Assembly (NCBI RefSeq): GCF_018448885.1 | Contig: NZ_RCWB01000003.1 | Location: 152,994 to 216,993 of the forward strand | DNA: 64,000 nt | Reading direction: 5' to 3' | Source of the DNA: Photorhabdus caribbeanensis | GTDB taxonomy: Bacteria; Pseudomonadota; Gammaproteobacteria; Enterobacterales; Enterobacteriaceae | Shown: positions 17,354-27,274 of the stretch, in pieces | How the letters are laid out: each line of letters begins with the position of its first letter | How positions within the stretch are numbered: position 1 is the stretch's first letter | Made by a program: the position numbers and the translations under genes | Notes under the pieces: model-generated | Told to the model about the DNA's origin: nothing | The model's input: only the letters and a program-made list of their open reading frames with translations | Databases searched by the model: none

Positions 17354-18310
17354 TTAACGTGTCCTCACTAAAAGCCAGAAGAAATAAGGAGCGCCAATGA
17401 TGGCGGTCAGTACGCCAGCAGGCAATTCCATTGGTGGGGCTATGGTCCTTGCCAGCAAATCGGCTAGTAGTAAAACCAGAGCACCCATAAGCATGGATGT
17501 TGGTATAAGCCAGCGATGCCGTCCTCCCACAAGTCTGCGAACGAGATGGGGGACCACGAGGCTGATAAAACCAATTGGCCCGCAAACGGCAACGCCTGTT
17601 GAGGCGAGCGCTACTGCCAGCATTAATCCCCAGGATTGTACCTGTAGGAGCGAGACGCCCAGTGTGCTGGCGCTGTCATCACCAAGTGCCAGCAAATCTA
17701 AATCGCGACAAAAACGCAGGCTGAGCGGTATCAGTATCATCAATACCGGCAAGGCTATAGCCACAAACTGCCAGTCGCGTCCCCAAAGACTGCCGGTCAG
17801 CCACAAAAGCGCGTTATTGATATCTTGTGGGCGTGAGAGCATTAGGTAGTCGGTGATGCTTGTCCAGGTAGCTGAAAGTGCGACGCCAACCAGTGCAAGG
17901 CGCAGTGGCGAAGAGGGGCCTGCAATCGCTCGCAGTAGGATTAGCGCGGCCATTCCACCGCAAAAAGCGAGTAGCGGAAGCCACTGCACCGGCAGAGAAG
18001 GGAAAAGGATCAGTGCACTTACCGACGCCAGGCTTGCTGCATGGTTTACCCCAAGTACATCGGGGGAGGCCAGTGGATTACGAACAATGCCCTGAACCAG
18101 AACGCCGGAAAGCGCCAGTGCAGCGCCTATAGTGATGGCGAGTAAAATACGCGGCAAGCGGTACTGTGTTAGCACAAAGTGGTGTTTGTCACTGGGTTGC
18201 CAGCCGCTTATTAATGCGCTCCAGGGAAGTGGTTGTGCGCCCATGTGTAGTGCTAGCACCAGCGTAACTGCCAGCAATACTACTAAAAGTAAGATAACCT
18301 GACGATTCAT
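17354..18310 (-). CDS. fecD: Ferric citrate ABC transporter, permease
   Basis: 318 residues from ATG 18310, equal to E. coli FecD. An upstream extension to 18451 is open but reads against fecC and is not real. The protein is a BtuC/FecCD-type permease with about nine to ten hydrophobic spans. Conserved stretches include VQGIVRNPLASPDVLGVNHAASLA and, near the end, ELPAGVLTAIIGAPYF. It pairs with FecC to form the channel. The ATG overlaps the fecC stop by four bases (ATGA), and the fecE start abuts its stop, so all three are co-translated. Confidence 0.94.
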   Translation of the reverse strand: MNRQVILLLVVLLAVTLVLALHMGAQPLPWSALISGWQPSDKHHFVLTQYRLPRILLAITIGAALALSGVLVQGIVRNPLASPDVLGVNHAASLASVSALILFPSLPVQWLPLLAFCGGMAALILLRAIAGPSSPLRLALVGVALSATWTSITDYLMLSRPQDINNALLWLTGSLWGRDWQFVAIALPVLMILIPLSLRFCRDLDLLALGDDSASTLGVSLLQVQSWGLMLAVALASTGVAVCGPIGFISLVVPHLVRRLVGGRHRWLIPTSMLMGALVLLLADLLARTIAPPMELPAGVLTAIIGAPYFFWLLVRTR

Positions 18311-19299
18311 GTTCGCCTCCTTGCCAGCCAGACAAAGCAGGGTGCGCCAATGAGCGCCAGCACCGCGCCTGCCGGGAGTTCTCCGGGCCAGGCCAGCGCA
18401 CGGGCCAGTAAATCGGCAAGTAGCATGAACACCGCTCCCAACAGCATGCACATTGGCAGTGTGCGGCGTAGATCATAGCCAACCCAGAAACGCGCCAGAT
18501 GCGGCATTAGCAGGCCAATAAACACGATTGGCCCCGCCACACTGACGCAGGCCCCTACTAGAATTAGTACCGCTAAACTGACGAAGATACGCAGTCGCGT
18601 CAGGTTCACACCAAGTGTATGGGCACTGATATCGCCAGCGTTGAGCAGATTAAGTGATTTCGCCAATAACAAAACCGCAGGTACAGTGACCACCATGAAA
18701 GGGAATAGTTGCCAGAATTCAGGCCAGCGGACATGGGAGACTCCCCCCGCCAGCCAGTAAAAAATGCTGTAAGCATGATCTTCGGCAAGCAGTAGCGTAA
18801 TACGTGTTAGTGCCATACATAAGGCAGATAAGGCAATGCCCGCCAGAATTAGCCGGTTGCGATCGTATTTTTGCTGCCAGCCACCACTTGCGGCCATCAC
18901 CATCATCCAGCTAATTCCACCGCCACAAGCCGCCACCAAAGAAATGGAATATCCGGCCAGTGGTGCCGGACTGAAAGCGCTCACCAGCGCCATAGCCAGT
19001 GCAGCGCCACTGTTAATACCCAGTAAGGAGGGGGAGGCCAGCGGATTATGAGTGAGCGTCTGGAGGAGTGCGCCGGACAATGCCAGAGCTGCGCCGAGCA
19101 GAATAGCAACCAGACTGCGTGGTAGCCGCAGATTGATAACCAGCGCTTCAGGTAGCGTCGGTGTATGGCCTGGCACCAGTGCCTTGAGCGCACTGATGGC
19201 GGGAATCGCAGAATAGCAAAACAGGCTTAGCCAGAACGCACTAAACAGTGCAACCAGCGGCAATCCCCAAAGCCAGACTGGATGATGGCAGCGTCTCAT
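18307..19299 (-). CDS. fecC: Ferric citrate ABC transporter, permease
   Basis: 330 residues (E. coli 332). FecCD family permease with many membrane spans. Blocks such as LLQTLTHNPLASPSLLGINSG and AGGVSHVRWPEFW match E. coli FecC closely from memory. It forms the other half of the inner-membrane channel. Its start overlaps the end of fecB by four bases and its stop overlaps fecD. No unusual feature. Confidence 0.94.
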   Translation of the reverse strand: MRRCHHPVWLWGLPLVALFSAFWLSLFCYSAIPAISALKALVPGHTPTLPEALVINLRLPRSLVAILLGAALALSGALLQTLTHNPLASPSLLGINSGAALAMALVSAFSPAPLAGYSISLVAACGGGISWMMVMAASGGWQQKYDRNRLILAGIALSALCMALTRITLLLAEDHAYSIFYWLAGGVSHVRWPEFWQLFPFMVVTVPAVLLLAKSLNLLNAGDISAHTLGVNLTRLRIFVSLAVLILVGACVSVAGPIVFIGLLMPHLARFWVGYDLRRTLPMCMLLGAVFMLLADLLARALAWPGELPAGAVLALIGAPCFVWLARRRT

Positions 19300-20204
19300 G
19301 GTGTTTCATTAACCGGTTGATGGTGGAAGATATTTACCGCATCGCTGCCAATGCGTTCCGCGGCAAATATCCCGCGCATACGAGCCCAGGTGTTGCTGTC
19401 TACTGCCGCTATCTGACGTTTTTGCTGTGCTGTCATCATCTGCCATAGCGCATCTTGTTGCCAGCGCTTGACGATGCTTTCTTGGCGATAGTGGGCCACG
19501 ATAAGCCAGTCAGGATTGAGAGCCAGTAACTGTTCCAGGCTGAGAGAAGCCATTGCCGCATGATTAACTGGCGTGGGAACCTTTAGCCCTAATGCCGCTA
19601 AGACGCTGCCGGTATAGGTGTCGCTGGAGTGCAGGTTAAATTGCTGTTCGCGCGAGGTGCCAAAAACCACACTGACGCCTTGTGGTAACTGGCTGGCATA
19701 GCTTTTCATGCGTTCACGGTGCTCTGCCAGCCGTTTCTGCATCTCATTATCTTTCCCCATGATTTTGCCGATGATCGCGGCAGATTGCAGGTTTTCTTTG
19801 TAAGTTTCGTTGCGGGACTTTAACAGCAGGACGGGAGCGATACCCTTTAGCGCCCGATAAATCCCTGTGTGGCGTTGGCTATCTGCAATGATGAGATCCG
19901 GCTTCAACGCGCTGATAGCTTCAAGGCTTGGCTGAGCGCGAGTGCCCGTTGATTGCCAGGGCTTAATACGCTGGCGAACATCCGAGAGGATACGTTGTGG
20001 ATCGTTATCATCGGCAATACCCACTGGGCTGATATTGATGGCGGCCAACGCATCAGCAAACGACAATTCCAGCACGACTACGCGCTGAGGAACGGTATCG
20101 AGGGTAAAACTGCCCTGTTCATCCTGCACCGTAACCGCAATGGCGTGGGGCAGGCTGGTGAAGAAGAGCAAAACGATAAACATAATGTGAATCGGTGCAA
20201 GCAT
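19296..20204 (-). CDS. fecB: Periplasmic ferric-citrate binding protein
   Basis: 302 residues with a Sec signal peptide at the N-terminus (hydrophobic core IMFIVLLFFTSLP, cleavage after about residue 23). A class III substrate-binding fold follows, with the typical PQRVVVLELSFADALAAI start and helical backbone. It accepts ferric citrate delivered by FecA and hands it to FecCDE. It lies 59 bp downstream of fecA, the longest gap inside the transport operon, and overlaps fecC. In E. coli the fecA-fecB gap carries a structure that lowers expression of the distal genes; here a short inverted repeat (gccgggcgatagcccggc, about 20229-20246) occupies the same place. Confidence 0.93.
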   Translation of the reverse strand: MLAPIHIMFIVLLFFTSLPHAIAVTVQDEQGSFTLDTVPQRVVVLELSFADALAAINISPVGIADDNDPQRILSDVRQRIKPWQSTGTRAQPSLEAISALKPDLIIADSQRHTGIYRALKGIAPVLLLKSRNETYKENLQSAAIIGKIMGKDNEMQKRLAEHRERMKSYASQLPQGVSVVFGTSREQQFNLHSSDTYTGSVLAALGLKVPTPVNHAAMASLSLEQLLALNPDWLIVAHYRQESIVKRWQQDALWQMMTAQQKRQIAAVDSNTWARMRGIFAAERIGSDAVNIFHHQPVNETP

Positions 20205-20228
20205 GATTTAGCTCCAGAAATAGCAAAG

Positions 20229-20246
20229 CCGGGCGATAGCCCGGCG
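20229..20246. promoter_or_regulatory. Hairpin between fecA and fecB
   Basis: GCCGGGC pairs with GCCCGGC across a four-base loop in the short fecA-fecB gap. A stem of this kind can protect the fecA 3' end and attenuate transcription into fecBCDE, giving more receptor than transporter. Confidence 0.6.
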
Positions 20247-20263
20247 AACGGATTAATGTAACG

Positions 20264-22624
20264 TTAGAATTTTACAGAACCCTGCATATAGAACGTACGT
20301 GGCTGCCCGGCGTAGATGCCTTTGTTATTATCATCATAGGAACGGGTGTAATACTCGTGGTCAAAGATGTTTTTCACCCCAAAGGCCAGACTCAGATTAG
20401 CCATTTGTGGACCGAAGTCATACGCCACGCGCGTATCCCACAGCATAAAGCCCGGAATGCGACCAGTGCTGCCATTGGCGCTTTCCTGCACGGTATTAGC
20501 GTTATCAGCAAATTGGCTGGATTGGGATGTATTGTTGAGGTTGAAGGTCCAGTTACCCGGTTTGTAATCTATGCCAAATGCACCTTTATGTTTCGGTGAG
20601 AACGGCACTTGATTCCCGTAGGTGTCACCTTCTTCACGAATTTCCGCGTTGACATACGTGTAGCTGGCGTAAACCGAAACGTTATTCAGTTTGGGAGTAA
20701 GTTCGGAAAGATCATAACGTGCCTGAGTTTCCAGCCCTGTGTGTCGGGTTTTTCCACGTGCCGTAACGGTATCGTTAGTTTGGTTGGAGTCGTACTGATT
20801 GTTGAAGTTAATCAGAAACAGCCCCATTTCCGCTGCTAATGCGCCGTCATCGTAGCGAGTTCCAACTTCCCAAGTTCGCGCCTTTTCCGGTTCTACATTA
20901 CCGCTTTTCACCGCCTTGCCAATTTGGCTGTACTGTACGGTACCGAATGAACCTTCCGTATTGGCGTAAAGATTCCAGCTATCAGTAATATGATAAAGAA
21001 CATTAAGTGCTGGCAACGGCGCATCGTAACTTACTTCTTGGCGGGTGCCTTTCACATTGTTGTTTTGGAAGGATTTGATATGTTCGAATCGTATTCCAGG
21101 CGTGATGGTCCAGTTGCCGATATCAATGCGGTCATCAATATACCAAGCGTGTGCTTGGGTGCCGGAGCGGGTATTACGGTCATAAGGACTCGACGTGCTA
21201 GGTAATTCGCCGCTGCTGGTGGCGGTGTAGTAACGCATTTCGTGACTGGATTCATTCACATAACGGTAGCCAATCCCTACTTCGTGGGCCGAAGGACCTA
21301 AATTGAAGAGCTGGCTATAGCGCGGTTCGATGCTGCGCACCCAGTATTCGCGCGGGGAAAGGGTAATGCGCTTGCCCTGCTCAAGATAACCGCTGCGCAA
21401 GGTATGAGTATATAAGCCCTGAATATTGAATTTATGCTGTTGGTCAGGTTGATACTGATAGCTGAGGCTTGCGAGCTGACGGCGGCCCCAGAAGCGGTCA
21501 TATGGGCGAGTGGATTGCCAACGATTGGCGTCGTAATCGGCGCGTGAAAGGCCGCCGGGCATATCCGCACGGCCATCGTAATATTGCAGTAGACTGTTGA
21601 AGGTGTGCACTTCATTGGGTGCATAGCGGCTTTTGAGCATCACATCGTCAATGTGCGTAGCGCTGTGTTCGCGCCAGTCGCTGCCGCGTGTGCCGGAGTA
21701 GAGAAGCGCCGTGCCGAAACCGTTATCTGCCGTACCGCCGATCATGAAATTATGGGTTTCTTTTGGATTATTTTGTGAGGAGGTGGGGCTAAGTTGTCCT
21801 TCCACACTTGCGTCAATACCAAAATCCTGCGGGATAGCGCGGGTAACAAAATTCACCACGCCACCGACGCTTTGTGGCCCATAGCGCACAGCGCCGCCGC
21901 CGCGTACCACGTCTATTGCGTCCATGTTGCCGAGAGATACTGGCGCTAATGATAGCTGCGGCTGTCCATAAGGCGCGAAGGGCACCGGAACGCCGTCCAT
22001 CAGAACCGTAGAGCGGCTAGCGAGACGTGGATTCAGGCCACGAATGCCAAAGTTCATCGCTAAGTCGTGGCTGCCGGTACCGTTGTTTTCTGGTGCGTTG
22101 ACGCCGGGAATGCGGTTCAGCACTTCACGCATTGTGGTTGCGCCTGTTTTAGCAAAATCTTCCCGGCGGATGACATCACGTGCGCCTGCATGTTCAAACA
22201 CGTCAGCTTCACGGGCGCTACCTAGCCAGTCGCCTACTACGGTCAGCACGTCTTTCTGCGCGACAGGGGCGGGTTCGAGTGTGAACGTGTTATCACCCAG
22301 TGTTTTCACCTGTAAATCAGTGCCGACCAGCAAGGTGTTCAGTCCATCGGTGATGGAGTAATTGCCGTGTAGACCGCTACTCTGTTTGCCGCGGGTTAAG
22401 TTGGCATCTACTGAAAGGGTAATACCGGCGTGGGTGGAGTACTGATTAAGAACTTTATCCAGTTCGCCCGCATTAATGTCATAGTGTGCGCTGGCTGGCT
22501 CTACCGCAGCATACGTTATCCCTGAGGTTAGGCAAGCCACTGGTAACAGGCTCAAGCGAATCGCCATTACCAGCGGTGTTGCTTTGTGAAGCGCACGCAG
22601 TGGCTGTGCACGTAAAGGCATCAT
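20264..22624 (-). CDS. fecA: TonB-dependent ferric citrate outer-membrane receptor with signalling domain
   Basis: 786 residues. Signal peptide to about residue 39; an N-terminal secretin/TonB signalling domain (about 45-125, [20 protein letters not shown]...) that contacts FecR; a TonB box-like DVLTVVGDW; the plug; and a 22-strand barrel ending in the aromatic-terminated FYMQGSVKF. Similarity to E. coli FecA is very high across the plug ([20 protein letters not shown]). It both imports ferric citrate and reports its presence to FecR-FecI. The 84-bp gap upstream should hold the FecI-dependent promoter; a TCCTTT hexamer like the -10 element of the E. coli fecA promoter occurs on the minus strand at 22688-22683. 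Confidence 0.97.
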   Translation of the reverse strand: MMPLRAQPLRALHKATPLVMAIRLSLLPVACLTSGITYAAVEPASAHYDINAGELDKVLNQYSTHAGITLSVDANLTRGKQSSGLHGNYSITDGLNTLLVGTDLQVKTLGDNTFTLEPAPVAQKDVLTVVGDWLGSAREADVFEHAGARDVIRREDFAKTGATTMREVLNRIPGVNAPENNGTGSHDLAMNFGIRGLNPRLASRSTVLMDGVPVPFAPYGQPQLSLAPVSLGNMDAIDVVRGGGAVRYGPQSVGGVVNFVTRAIPQDFGIDASVEGQLSPTSSQNNPKETHNFMIGGTADNGFGTALLYSGTRGSDWREHSATHIDDVMLKSRYAPNEVHTFNSLLQYYDGRADMPGGLSRADYDANRWQSTRPYDRFWGRRQLASLSYQYQPDQQHKFNIQGLYTHTLRSGYLEQGKRITLSPREYWVRSIEPRYSQLFNLGPSAHEVGIGYRYVNESSHEMRYYTATSSGELPSTSSPYDRNTRSGTQAHAWYIDDRIDIGNWTITPGIRFEHIKSFQNNNVKGTRQEVSYDAPLPALNVLYHITDSWNLYANTEGSFGTVQYSQIGKAVKSGNVEPEKARTWEVGTRYDDGALAAEMGLFLINFNNQYDSNQTNDTVTARGKTRHTGLETQARYDLSELTPKLNNVSVYASYTYVNAEIREEGDTYGNQVPFSPKHKGAFGIDYKPGNWTFNLNNTSQSSQFADNANTVQESANGSTGRIPGFMLWDTRVAYDFGPQMANLSLAFGVKNIFDHEYYTRSYDDNNKGIYAGQPRTFYMQGSVKF

Positions 22625-22708
22625 AACGTCTCCATAATCATTTTGTTGCTGTATTCATTTATGAAGTCGAACGAGAAAACAAAAAGGACAATTGAAAATG
22701 ATTATTTT

Positions 22709-23674
22709 TTACGTTAACGATTTTTCTATGGGCAGAACATTCACCCAATAACGGGTAATGTATTGAATCTTAACGGGAAGTGTTTTCTCTATGACGGTCA
22801 ATATCGTATCGGTATTTTTTATCGGGAAAGTGCCGCTTAACCGTAGAGAGGCGACAGCAGGGTCGCAGCGTAATATACCGCTTCGATAGCGGGAAAGGGT
22901 TGCTATCACTTCATTCAGGGGTTTATCGCTGAAACTTAGTACACCCTGCGTCCATGCGTTGTCTTCGGCGGTTGCCGCGGTTAGTTCACCGAAATCGGTG
23001 GCGCTGAATCTTAGGCTTTCGCCCTGACGCACAATACATTTATGGTCGGCACTGGTTAGTATTACCTCTACGGCATGTTGCTGCACGCTGAGTAGTGTCG
23101 CGTTGGCTTCCTGACGAACCGTGAATTTGGTGCCTAGCGCAGTCAGTTGTGCATGGCGGGTTTGTACACGAAACGGCTTTGCTCCGGTATCATGCCCGGT
23201 AGTGATAGCAATTTCGCCGTACCGGAGATGTACCAGACGTTGTTGAGGAGTAAAATGGACATCTACGGCACTGTCGGTATTGAGTGTAAGCAGTGTGCCA
23301 TCGCTCAGTTGATGATGCTGAATATCCCCTTTAGCAGTATGGTAATCGGCCCGTAGTCCTTCTCCCACTTCCGAACACCACAGTTGCCAGCCACCGCCAG
23401 CTCCTAGTAGTAACAGTATGCCTTTCATCACCCTGCGTCGTGACAGGTAAGTTTCCTGGAGTGCGTGGCTTGCCACATTACCTGGTACAACAAGCATCTG
23501 GTTGCGTAGATTTTCCACTTGCTGCCATGCCCACTGATGATCTTGATGCTGTTCGTACCAGCGCTGCCATTTTTCAGTTTGCAGTGGGCTTACCTGATCG
23601 CTACTTAGTATCGCATACCAGTGTGATGCTGATTTTAATGCCTGACGGCGAGAATGGGTTAACAAGGTATCCAT
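22709..23674 (-). CDS. fecR: Anti-sigma/signal transducer for ferric citrate
   Basis: 321 residues (E. coli 317). The N-terminal ~80 residues are cytoplasmic and bind FecI (W-rich: [20 protein letters not shown]). One membrane span follows at about 85-103 ([14 protein letters not shown]), then the periplasmic FecR domain ([22 protein letters not shown]) and a C-terminal domain that senses the FecA signalling domain. It lies directly after fecI with a two-base gap and is needed to activate it. Confidence 0.95.
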   Translation of the reverse strand: MDTLLTHSRRQALKSASHWYAILSSDQVSPLQTEKWQRWYEQHQDHQWAWQQVENLRNQMLVVPGNVASHALQETYLSRRRVMKGILLLLGAGGGWQLWCSEVGEGLRADYHTAKGDIQHHQLSDGTLLTLNTDSAVDVHFTPQQRLVHLRYGEIAITTGHDTGAKPFRVQTRHAQLTALGTKFTVRQEANATLLSVQQHAVEVILTSADHKCIVRQGESLRFSATDFGELTAATAEDNAWTQGVLSFSDKPLNEVIATLSRYRSGILRCDPAVASLRLSGTFPIKNTDTILTVIEKTLPVKIQYITRYWVNVLPIEKSLT

Positions 23675-23676
23675 AA

Positions 23677-24198
23677 TCAGAGTCCATGCTCCAGACGAAA
23701 CAGCAGGCAGTGCTCGGTGGCTTTGGCTATATATTTTTTCACGGAACTGACGGAGACATTGAGGCGTGAAGCAATGTCGCTGTAGGTCAAATTTTCAAGC
23801 TGAGACAATAAAAACGCTTGGCGCGTTTTGTTGCTTAGACCATCGATCATCTGGTCGATTTGCTGGAGTGTCTCAAGTTGACACTGACGGATTTCCGGCG
23901 AGGGCATAAACGCCTCGGGCCGTTGCGCCAGTAGTTCCAGATAGGCTTTTTCTAGCGCGTTGCGGCGAAACAGATCGATCATTACTCTTTTGGCGATCGT
24001 ACAAAGGAAGGATTTTTGGTCGCGAATGGCTTGTAGTGAGTCGCCGGTCATCACACGCAGGAAGGTATCCTGCGCTACGTCATCGGCGTCGAAGGGCGAT
24101 TGCAGTTTGCGCGTGAGCCAGTTTTTCAGCCAGCCATGATGCGCGCCGTAAAGCGATTCAAACGTTAGCTCAGCGGAAACAACAATGCGGTCAGACAT
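23677..24198 (-). CDS. fecI: ECF sigma factor for fecA transcription
   Basis: 173 residues from ATG 24198 (MSDR...), the same length as E. coli FecI. An ATG at 24213 is in frame but lies further from the Fur-like site. Sigma region 2 ([17 protein letters not shown]) and region 4 ([21 protein letters not shown]) are clear. FecI directs RNA polymerase to the fecA promoter when FecR signals. A Fur-box-like sequence lies 45 bp upstream, so iron starvation and citrate are both required, as in E. coli. Confidence 0.96.
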   Translation of the reverse strand: MSDRIVVSAELTFESLYGAHHGWLKNWLTRKLQSPFDADDVAQDTFLRVMTGDSLQAIRDQKSFLCTIAKRVMIDLFRRNALEKAYLELLAQRPEAFMPSPEIRQCQLETLQQIDQMIDGLSNKTRQAFLLSQLENLTYSDIASRLNVSVSSVKKYIAKATEHCLLFRLEHGL

Positions 24199-24242
24199 AC
24201 CCTGTAACATCAAAAGTCAATAATCACGGTATCATCTTAATG

Positions 24243-24265
24243 TGAGAATAGTTATCGTTACAATC
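24243..24265 (-). promoter_or_regulatory. Fur-box-like operator upstream of fecI
   Basis: On the minus strand TAACGATAACTATTC, within a longer AT-rich partial palindrome, matches 12 of 15 positions of the Fur 19-mer core TAATGATAATCATTA. Its place just before fecIR is where E. coli has its Fur site. Confidence 0.5.
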
Positions 24266-26551
24266 ATTACGAAGGTTTTTTATTTCATATTGATGTAACT
24301 TAAGTCTCCATAGTCTGGAGACCTATCTCTGTTTCGTTAAAATGTTGGAGAAAGCGGTTAATGAAGATTGAGCTACGGTTGGAAAAAAACTGAAGCCAGT
24401 CATAAAAGAGCGGTAAAGAAAGGTGAAAGTCGATATGACCGACCAGAAAGTGGATTTATACACCGAGCCAATTAACCTAAAGAGCGCTTTTTACTTACTC
24501 CATAAGATCCCGATTTGTTCAGGTTAGACCGTATGGTTTATCGTTTTTCGTGCTATCTGAAAGCAAAGGGTTACAGAAACTTTCACTCATTCGAGTAAAA
24601 GTAAATATGCCTTATCCTGAACGTGATAAAACAGGTACTTAAGAAAAGCCGTTTTTGTCTATCAGTGTGGTTTTAGAATCAGGGAAAAGAGGCAAGTGTA
24701 CTATGAGTAAATAGGTAAAAACTTAAATCATCAAAGGTAAAAAGAAGTGATTAAGGATTTTTAAAGGCGGGTAAAAAATCTGATGTTATATTGACATTAA
24801 AAGAGGAAACATCGGAGAAAACAGGTTTTAAATTGATTAACCAAAGTGTAAAATAACAGTGTTAACCCAATAATACGATGTTATATCAAAACATTTAACG
24901 GGATTAACGGGATTAACGGGATTAACGGGATTAACGGGATTAACGGGATTAACGGGATTAACGGGATTAACGGGATTAACGGGATTAACGGGATTAACGG
25001 GATTAACGGGATTAACGGGATTAACGGGATTAAAATTTATTAAAGAAATGGGCGTTGATTTTAATACCATTAATATACCTTTTACCCTTTCTGGTTTTAA
25101 GCCGCGTTAGGGGATGAAAAAAAACTATTATATTTGCATAAACTATCTAATGAAAACCATTTGTTAAATGAATTTTTATTTAAAAATATGAAAAACCTCG
25201 GAATGGGAATTGTTTTACAGATTTATTATCTTCATTAACGTGGTTTACTATATTTTTTTACCTGCGTATTCTTTTTTTGTGTGTGTGATTATACGCTTAT
25301 TTTTAACAGTGATTAATCAGCTAAGAGTAAAAAAACAGGTGCTCCATTAATGCGAGGTTTTTAAAAGGTGAAGGGTGACTAAAAACGGCCTATTTACTAC
25401 CATGTTTAATGTATTTATCAGTAATGGTGTTATTCGATTTTTTTTATATTTAACTATAACCAGCAATGGCTATTTAAAAATATAAATTCAGGGGTGGTGT
25501 TTTTTATGTAATTGATTTAAATAAATTAGCTTTTAATGAGAATAGTTAATTGAATCTAAATTTATTAACAGATAATTTAAAATAAACCAGCGCGTAAAAT
25601 AATATTATTGAAACAGAAGGATATGAAAGTATTTTACTACCGTTATTTTATGAAAAAAAACCGTAAAAAATAATGAAATAAAAAAGGATAAAATGGTTGA
25701 TTTGGTAGGATTTAATCTCTTAAAGATAGGTTGTTATCCGAAAAAACATAAGGGTAGTGACCTATAAAAACTGATTAAAGTTCCTGATAAGATAGTGTCA
25801 GTAAATATAAAAAGTAGGCGTCAAAAGTAATAAAAAACTGTTAAATCTTTATACTGATTAAATAACTTTCCAAAATAGTGCTACACCTTACACACGTTAC
25901 GTAACATAACATATAACTCTATATAAATAAAATCCCAAAATAGTGCTACATTTTATACCACTCATAATTCTATGAATAACAATGAGTTGAAGAGGGCTAT
26001 GTGTATCATAATTACGAAATGTTATTTATAACAATTGGTTGAATAAAACCACGTATAGCGTAATTATGAAACCTTATTTAAAATCAGTGGTTGAAAAAAT
26101 TACTTTTAACAATAGTTTAAAACCTACCCATCATAAAGCTGTCAATGAAAACTGAGAAATAAAAATGGGTTTAATTAATGCTTATATTTACAGGAAAAAA
26201 GATAAATAAGAATATGAATCTGCTAATTCGATAATCTATTTTTCAAAATGAGTCGCTTTAATAGTGTTTTCAATCGGAGAATAAACCATGTCATAAACCA
26301 GTTAAATAATTGATGATAAAAATCGGCATAACAAAATCCCTAGATAAATGATTTAACCGAATGCAAATTGGGTTACTTGCAGCGTTATTATATTGCATTT
26401 GTTGTACAATTCTGTGATGCCTTAAATACGTCAGTTTAAATTACAGTCTCAAAAAAGAGGTCAGATATTTTTAGATAGTATAGAGGGGAGGTAAATTTAG
26501 TTTGTGAAATATGCTATAATTCTATTTGTTTTTGTTAAGGAGGAAAATGGA
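24266..26551. other. AT-rich gene desert with decayed coding scraps
   Basis: About 2.3 kb without an intact gene between fecI and vsr. Short stretches read like protein in alternating plus-strand frames, for example AGKKSDVILTLKEETSEKTG (about 24764-24850), [20 protein letters not shown] (about 25034-25110) and NENHLLNEFLFKNMKNLG (about 25150-25205), each soon closed by stops. This suggests one or more decayed genes that I cannot name. The motif CCAAAATAGTGCTACA occurs twice (about 25869 and 25932). The tandem repeat inside is listed separately. Confidence 0.5.
24895..25033. repeat. 9-bp minisatellite TTAACGGGA, about 15.4 copies
   Basis: Perfect head-to-tail 9-mers over 139 bp with no variation between units. 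The unit length is a multiple of three, so both strands carry artificial open frames (Asn-Pro-Val repeats on minus, Gly-Ile-Asn on plus); both close soon outside the array. There are no spacers, so it is not CRISPR. Perfect identity suggests recent expansion by slippage and variable length between strains. A protein-binding iteron role cannot be excluded. Confidence 0.95.
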
Positions 26552-27028
26552 ATGAAAGCGATATCAAAAATTAAACGCTCGCATATCATGAGATCTATAC
26601 ACTCAAAAAGCACAAAGCCAGAAATCATTGTCGAAAAAATCCTAAATAATCTTGAGATTAATCACATATCCCAATGTGAAAAAATATATGGCAAACCAGA
26701 TTTTGTGTGTGTCGAGCATAAAGCAGCCATACTTGTTAATGGCTGTTTTTGGCACAGTCATTCGTGCCACATGTTTAGACCGCCAAAATCTACAAGTGAA
26801 TATTGGACCAAAAAGCTCAAAAATAATATAGAAAGAGATATGCGTGTTATATCTAATTTGAGCAATCTTGGTTATAGGGTTCTGGTTGTATGGGAGTGTG
26901 CATTGTTAGGGAAGAAAAAACTGGATAGCATTATTTTGCAGGATTGTATTGAAGAGTGGATTTTTACAGGTATTAGAAATTGCGAGATAGACTATCAAGG
27001 GATTAAACTTATGCAGTCGTTGTGCTAG
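26552..27028 (+). CDS. vsr: Very-short-patch mismatch repair endonuclease
   Basis: 158 residues from ATG 26552. A frame is open from 26504, but AAGGAGG precedes the later ATG and the family N-terminus (MxxxSKIKRSHIMRSIHSKST) fits there. Catalytic aspartate 50 in GKPDF, the zinc/active-site segment LVNGCFWHSHSCH (61-73) and the C-terminal WECAL match Vsr enzymes. Vsr nicks T:G mismatches that arise when 5-methylcytosine deaminates, so it protects the target sites of a C5 methylase. The C5 methylase gene follows 246 bp downstream in the same direction, which makes this its dedicated partner. Confidence 0.92.
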   Translation: MKAISKIKRSHIMRSIHSKSTKPEIIVEKILNNLEINHISQCEKIYGKPDFVCVEHKAAILVNGCFWHSHSCHMFRPPKSTSEYWTKKLKNNIERDMRVISNLSNLGYRVLVVWECALLGKKKLDSIILQDCIEEWIFTGIRNCEIDYQGIKLMQSLC

Positions 27029-27274
27029 TAAGCTTAAACAGTGAAGATCGAGAAATCATCCCTCTCTCCTTTCTTTGACTCATTAAGCTCTCACTCCATC
27101 CTTCATTATGGCGTTTTTTATACGGTTTTGCGCACATTTTAAAAAATAAAAAATCAATAAAAACAACAAGATAAAAATAATTAAATTATTTGCAACTTAT
27201 GTTGTGCACACATCAGGTTTTGTTTATTATGTATAAAAGATCAGGTTAAGGCCGATGAGAACGAGAGTGAAGAA

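Noticed and set aside
24895..25033. Possible CRISPR array
   Set aside because: Units are contiguous 9-mers with no spacers, and there are no cas genes in the window.
24837..25070. Open frame of Asn-Pro-Val repeats on the minus strand
   Set aside because: It exists only because the 9-bp tandem repeat has no stop in that frame; the ends have no family resemblance and no ribosome binding site.
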